Source: Paractinoplanes deccanensis (GTDB lineage: Bacteria > Actinomycetota > Actinomycetes > Mycobacteriales > Micromonosporaceae). From it: 64,000 bases of DNA. Position 1 is the first letter of the stretch. Each line of letters begins with the position of its first letter. Made by a program: the position numbers and the translations under genes. Below the pieces are notes generated by a model, which saw only the letters and a program-made list of their open reading frames with translations, did no database searches and had not been told where the DNA came from. The stretch covers positions 32,951 to 96,950 of the forward strand of contig NZ_BOMI01000108.1 of the NCBI RefSeq assembly GCF_016862115.1, given 5' to 3'. Positions 60,012 through 64,000 of the stretch are shown piece by piece.

Positions 60012-61517
60012 GTGAGCGGCCCGCTCAGCGCCAGCGTAGCGACGCTGTGTGATCAATTGGGGGGTCGTGTCGGCCCCGAGGCCGGTAACCAGGTCAGACA
60101 GATCCACGATCGTCTCGGCGAGCCGCTGCGGGTCGCGATCGCCGGCCGGCTGAAAGCCGGAAAGTCGACACTCGTCAACGCGCTGATCGGCCGGCGGGTG
60201 GCGCCGACGGCGGTCGGCGAGTGCACGCGGGTGGTCACCCGGTTCCGGTACGGGCCGGCCGACCGGGTCGACGTGGTGTGCCGCGACGGGCAGCGGCGCA
60301 GCCTGCCGCTGGACGACGACGGGATGATCCCGCAGCGCCTCGGCGTGCCGCTGGCCCGGGTCGCGTACGTCGACGTGACGTTGACCAGCGAGAAGCTGCG
60401 CGAGCTGACGGTCGTCGACACGCCCGGGCTGGCCTCGACCGACACGGTGGTCAGCGACCGGGCGGCCGAGGCGGTCGGCACGGCCCCGTTCGACGCGGAC
60501 ATCGACGCCGACTCCGCGTCCGAGGTCGCCGCCGCCGAGGCCGTGGTGTACGTGTTCACCCAGGCGGTGCGCGCGGACGACGTCCAGGCGCTGGAGGCCT
60601 TCCGGGACGCCTCGGCGCGGCTGTCGTCGAGCCCGATCAACGCGCTCGGGGTGTTCGGCAAGGTCGACACGCTGGTCGGCGGGGCCGGCGATCCGTGGCC
60701 GGTGGCCGAGCCGCTCGCCGCGCAGCAGGCCGGGCTGCTCGCCCGTACCGTGTCCGATGTCGTGCCGGTGGTGGGGCTGCTGGCCGAGACCGCCGAGGCG
60801 GGCCGGCTCACCGGCGCGGACCGCGACGCGCTGCTGCGCCTGGCCGCGCTGCCGGCCGGCGAGGTGCGCCTGCTGCTGGCCTCGGCCGACCTGTTCCGCA
60901 CGAGGGAGGCGCCCGTGCCCGCCGACCACCGCGAGCGGCTGCTGGGGCTGCTCGACCTGTACGGCATCGGGTTCGCCCTGGCGCAGCTGGCCGCCGAGCC
61001 GCGGCTGCCCACCGGTGAGCTGGTGCGCCGGCTGGTGGCCGTGTCCGGCTTCGCGCGGCTGCGGCACACCCTCGAAGAGACGTTCCGCTGGCGCTCCGAC
61101 GCGATCAAGGCCGGCTGGGCGCTGTCGCGGCTCGAGCGTCTCGCCGGGCACACCCGCGACGCCCGCGACCGCGAGACCCTGCGCGACGCGGTGGAGCGGC
61201 TGCTGCGCGACCCCGCCTACCACCGGCTGCGGCTGCTCGACGCGGCGCAGCGGGTGGCCACGGGCGCGGTGCCGCTGCCGGTGGAGTGGGAACAGGAACT
61301 GACCCGGCTGGCCACGTCGCAGGACCCCCGCTGGATCCTGCGGCTGCCCGAGGCGGGCACCGACGAACTGGCCGCCGCGGCGGTGGCGGCGGCGAACCGG
61401 TGGCGGGTGTACGCGGTCGCGGGCGCCGGGCCGGCCCAGTCGCGGGTCGCGCAGGTCGCGCACCGCGGCTTCCACCTGCTGGCCCAGCAGGCCCGCGCGG
61501 AAGGGGCCCGCCCGTGA
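60012..61517 (+). CDS. Dynamin-like GTPase 1
   Basis: 501 residues. G1 GRLKAGKS (45-52), G3 DTPG (136-139) and a non-standard G4, FGKVD (215-219). The rest is helical, as in bacterial dynamin-like proteins such as IniC or DynA. No clear membrane hairpin is visible, so it may act through its partner. GTG 60012 and the 4-bp overlap (GTGA) with GTPase 2 fix the operon. Confidence 0.88.
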   Translation: MSGPLSASVATLCDQLGGRVGPEAGNQVRQIHDRLGEPLRVAIAGRLKAGKSTLVNALIGRRVAPTAVGECTRVVTRFRYGPADRVDVVCRDGQRRSLPLDDDGMIPQRLGVPLARVAYVDVTLTSEKLRELTVVDTPGLASTDTVVSDRAAEAVGTAPFDADIDADSASEVAAAEAVVYVFTQAVRADDVQALEAFRDASARLSSSPINALGVFGKVDTLVGGAGDPWPVAEPLAAQQAGLLARTVSDVVPVVGLLAETAEAGRLTGADRDALLRLAALPAGEVRLLLASADLFRTREAPVPADHRERLLGLLDLYGIGFALAQLAAEPRLPTGELVRRLVAVSGFARLRHTLEETFRWRSDAIKAGWALSRLERLAGHTRDARDRETLRDAVERLLRDPAYHRLRLLDAAQRVATGAVPLPVEWEQELTRLATSQDPRWILRLPEAGTDELAAAAVAAANRWRVYAVAGAGPAQSRVAQVAHRGFHLLAQQARAEGARP

Positions 61518-63313
61518 CCGCCGACCTGACCGGCGTCCTGGACGCCGCGGTGCGCGACACCCTCGCCTACGTGCGCGGCCAGGACCCCGACGCCGGCGCC
61601 GAGCTGGCCGAGCTGCGCCGCGTGCGGCTCACCCGCCCGCAGGTGGTCGTCGTCGGCGAGACCAAGCGCGGCAAGAGCTCGCTGATCAACGCGCTGCTCG
61701 GGGTGCCCGGCCTGTCGCCCGTGGACGCCGCGGTGGCCACCGCCACCTACCTGCAGTTCGTGCCCGGCGAGTTCGCGGCGAGGGCGTGGCTGCCCGGCGC
61801 CGCCGAGCCGATCGCCGTCGACGACCTGAGCGCGTGGGCGACCGGCGCGCAGCGGGCCCGGCGCATCGAGGTGGCCCATCCCGCGCCGCTGCTGCGCTAC
61901 GTCAGCCTGCTCGACACCCCGGGCGTCGGCGGCCTCGACCCCGCGCACGCCACCGTGGCGCTCGCGGCGGTCGAGAAGGCCACGGCGCTGATGTTCGTCG
62001 CCGACGCGTCGGCGCCGCTGTCGCGTCCCGAGCTCGACTTCCTGGTCGCCGCGAGCGAGCGCGTCGACGCGGTGATCTTCGCGCTCACCAAGATCGACGT
62101 GTTCGGGGGGTGGCGGCGCATCGCCGAGGACAACCAGGCGCTGCTGCGCGCGCACGCGCCCCGCTTCGGCGACGCGCCCTGGTTCCCGGTGTCGTCGGCC
62201 CTCGCGGAGCTGGCCGTGCACGCGGGACCGGGCGAGCAGGCCGGCCTGGTGCAGGCGTCGCACATCGCCGAGCTGCAGCACGCTCTCGTCGAGCTCGCCG
62301 GCCGCGGCCACCAGCTGCAACTGGCCAACGTGCTGCGGGCGGCGCGCGCGGAGCTCGTACGGCTGCAGGAAACCGCCACCGGCCGCGTGCGCGCCGCGGA
62401 CGCCGACCCGGCCCGCACCGCGCAGGTCCGCGCCGAACGGGCCGCCCTCGCGGCCCGCAAGCGCACCGAGTCACGCCAGTGGACGCTGCTGCTGTCCACC
62501 GAGACCCAGCGCGCCCGCGTGGAGACCGTCGGGCACCTGCGCACCCGCATCGCCGCCCTGCAACAGCAGTTCTCCACCCGCATCGACGCCGGCCGCGGGG
62601 ACGCGCTGGCCCGGCTGCCCGAGGCGCTCGACGCCGAGTTGCAGGCGCTGTCCGTCCAGCTGTCGCAGCGCCTCGAAGAGACCTTCGCGCAGGTCGGCGA
62701 CCGTGTCCTCGCGTCGGTCTTCGACTCCGCCGAACGCGCGGCCATGCTCGGGCAGCTCAACGCGTCACTGCGGCACGCGATGGACGCGGCCCCGCCGCGC
62801 GACGGCTCCGCCGACAACCTGCTGATCGCCCTGTCCGCCGGCGGGATCGCGTTCATGGCCGGCCGCGGCGCCATCCTCGGCGTGTCGGTCTTCGCGGCGG
62901 GCGGGCTGCTCGTGCCGGTCGCCGGCATCGGGCTGGGCCTGGCCGCCGGCGGCTACGTGCTGTACCGCCGCCGCGTGCAGCAGGACCGCCAGCAGGCCCG
63001 GATCTGGCTGCGCGACGTGCTCGGCGAGGCCCGCGCCGCGCTGGCCGACGAGATCGCCAACCGGTTCACCGACCTGCAGTACGCGCTGTCGGTGGCCGTC
63101 GACGACGCCGTCGAGAAGAGGCTGCGCGACCTGGACGCCCAGCTCGCGGAGATCGACGCGGCGGCCGCGGAGGACGCGGCCGGGCGCGCCAAGCGGCGTG
63201 CCGCCGCACAACAGGAGCTCGACACGGTACGCGCGAGACTGCGCGCCGCCGACGCTGTGCTTGTCCGGGCCCGGGCACTGACGCCCGTCCCCCACGACGA
63301 GGAGGACCGATGA
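61514..63313 (+). CDS. Dynamin-like GTPase 2 with membrane hairpin
   Basis: 599 residues. G1 GETKRGKS (48-55), G3 DTPG (134-137), G4 TKID (192-195). A long helical neck/stalk with coiled-coil character is interrupted by a hydrophobic hairpin (about 435-485; GGIAFMAGRGAILGVSVF, then GLLVPVAGIGLGLAAGGYVL) that should insert into membrane. Similar to IniA/DynB. It overlaps GTPase 1 (GTGA) and the next gene (ATGA). Confidence 0.9.
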   Translation: MTADLTGVLDAAVRDTLAYVRGQDPDAGAELAELRRVRLTRPQVVVVGETKRGKSSLINALLGVPGLSPVDAAVATATYLQFVPGEFAARAWLPGAAEPIAVDDLSAWATGAQRARRIEVAHPAPLLRYVSLLDTPGVGGLDPAHATVALAAVEKATALMFVADASAPLSRPELDFLVAASERVDAVIFALTKIDVFGGWRRIAEDNQALLRAHAPRFGDAPWFPVSSALAELAVHAGPGEQAGLVQASHIAELQHALVELAGRGHQLQLANVLRAARAELVRLQETATGRVRAADADPARTAQVRAERAALAARKRTESRQWTLLLSTETQRARVETVGHLRTRIAALQQQFSTRIDAGRGDALARLPEALDAELQALSVQLSQRLEETFAQVGDRVLASVFDSAERAAMLGQLNASLRHAMDAAPPRDGSADNLLIALSAGGIAFMAGRGAILGVSVFAAGGLLVPVAGIGLGLAAGGYVLYRRRVQQDRQQARIWLRDVLGEARAALADEIANRFTDLQYALSVAVDDAVEKRLRDLDAQLAEIDAAAAEDAAGRAKRRAAAQQELDTVRARLRAADAVLVRARALTPVPHDEEDR

Positions 63314-63792
63314 CGGATCACCACGACTTCGGCGACCACGAGGACTTCGGGTTCTACGACGAGCACCCGCTGCCCGAGCATCAGGAGCCGGCCCCCTTCG
63401 AGGACCACCTGTTGTCGTACGACGAGGACGACCACCACCCGTACGAGGAACCGCCCGTCCTCGATGACCACCACGAGCCGCCGGAACCCGAGGCCCCGGC
63501 CGAGGAGCACACCGACCTGGCCGCCGACGCCGACCCGGTCGACGTGTTTCCGCCCCAGGTCGACGTCGGCGACCTGCCCGAACCGGTCGACGGCTTCCCG
63601 TGGATCGACACCGGCAGCCTCGGCGTCGTGCCCGCCGAGGCGCTCACCGCCCCGGCCGACCCGGTGAGCCCGCAGGAGCTGGCCGAGTACGTCGGCGAGC
63701 AGCTGCCGCCCGGCGCCGACCCGTGGGCCGCCCTCGCCGACTCCGAGGACCCGGCCACCAGCACCCTGGCCCGGTGGTGGCAGGAGAACTGA
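63310..63792 (+). CDS. Acidic, His-rich disordered protein of the dynamin operon
   Basis: 160 residues, no recognised family. Residues 1-75 are almost only Asp, Glu, His, Pro and aromatic residues (DHHDFGDHEDFGFYDEHPLP...), predicted disordered and potentially metal-binding. Residues 90-160 contain a more ordered C-terminus (GFPWIDTGSLGVVP, SPQELAEYVGEQLPPG, STLARWWQEN). Coupled to GTPase 2 by ATGA, so it is a likely partner of the GTPases. Confidence 0.8.
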   Translation: MTDHHDFGDHEDFGFYDEHPLPEHQEPAPFEDHLLSYDEDDHHPYEEPPVLDDHHEPPEPEAPAEEHTDLAADADPVDVFPPQVDVGDLPEPVDGFPWIDTGSLGVVPAEALTAPADPVSPQELAEYVGEQLPPGADPWAALADSEDPATSTLARWWQEN

Positions 63793-63884
63793 GCGGGACG
63801 GCCGTGCGGTGCGGGAGCTCTCAGCGCCCCACCCGGGTGGGTGCACCGCGATGGGCCGACCTGACGTGTAGCCGGGCTGCGGGC

Positions 63885-64000
63885 TCAGCTGTTCGGTGGC
63901 GCGTTCCAGTGAGCGAGCTCGCCGTCGATCTCCCGCTGATCCATCTTCGCCTCGCGCCGGTCGGCCGCCTGGTCGCGTTCGCGGGCCGCCTGGTCGCGTT
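63885..64000 (-). CDS. 3' end of a gene with a charged repeat
   Basis: The minus strand encodes ...RDQAARERDQAADRREAKMD and ends QREIDGELAHWNAPPNS, stop TGA (63885-63887). RDQAAxER-type octads predict a coiled coil. The rest lies outside the window and no family can be named. Confidence 0.65.
   Translation of the reverse strand, partial: RDQAARERDQAADRREAKMDQREIDGELAHWNAPPNS

Overview
The window is very GC-rich actinobacterial chromosome. Mycothiol-dependent and F420-type enzymes, RbpA, a mycosin, a WhiG/FliA-type sigma factor and very frequent leaderless starts together suggest a filamentous actinomycete, most likely Micromonosporaceae (Actinoplanes/Micromonospora-like). The family assignment is inference from gene content. 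No rRNA, tRNA, CRISPR array, prophage or complete insertion sequence was seen.

Layout. 0-4 kb: tail of a probable fxsA, a bidirectional terminator, rbpA with a sigma-R-type promoter, a long repeat-rich non-coding stretch, an ArsR-SRPBCC fusion coupled to a DHFR-family reductase, and a zinc-motif coiled-coil protein. 4-10 kb: repeat-rich gap, DUF4037 protein, phosphotransferase, a cobalamin riboswitch driving cbtBA, an orphan mycosin, and a 75-bp-period direct repeat. 9.8-17.3 kb: a six-gene minus-strand sugar operon (LacI, binding protein, two permeases, GH144, GH39) with a LacI-type operator on the lacI start codon; beta-1,2-glucan use is the best guess. 17.3-24.7 kb: small-molecule enzymes, kinases, a MerR-PP2C fusion, Nudix, IMPase-like, uridine-kinase-like, GNATs, YbaB and an endonuclease VII. 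25.6-32.4 kb: methyltransferase plus FAD monooxygenase, divergent TetR, and a secreted lipase/TAP-peptidase/membrane-protein operon. The TetR region and the lipase operon share a GGACA-N3-TGTCAAG element. 32.5-41 kb: mycothiol enzyme, Stf0 sulfotransferase, small enzymes, an ABC exporter with a DesK-type two-component system, and a sigma factor followed by a strong terminator. 41-46 kb: dehydratase, epimerase, HbpS-like protein, a 29-codon membrane protein, EEP phosphatase, GNAT and the ohrR-ohr peroxide operon.

46-53 kb looks accessory. A complete Xer-like tyrosine recombinase carries a dif-like 10-6-10 inverted repeat across its start codon. Several broken genes lie within 6 kb of it: endonuclease VII, GNAT, erythromycin esterase and quinone oxidoreductase. 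Each break is a deletion, and some also shift the reading frame.

53-64 kb: nucleotidyltransferase, phosphotransferase, P-loop kinase and PPOX protein, then a LAL-type LuxR regulator with a small HTH partner. Divergent from these is a tightly coupled operon of two dynamin-like GTPases and an acidic, His-rich disordered protein. The shared promoter region has a 12-bp direct repeat spaced exactly 50 bp. This membrane-remodelling module, the recombinase/dif-like site, and an intergenic patchwork near 1.1 kb that is identical to pieces of two genes elsewhere in the window are the most unusual signals.
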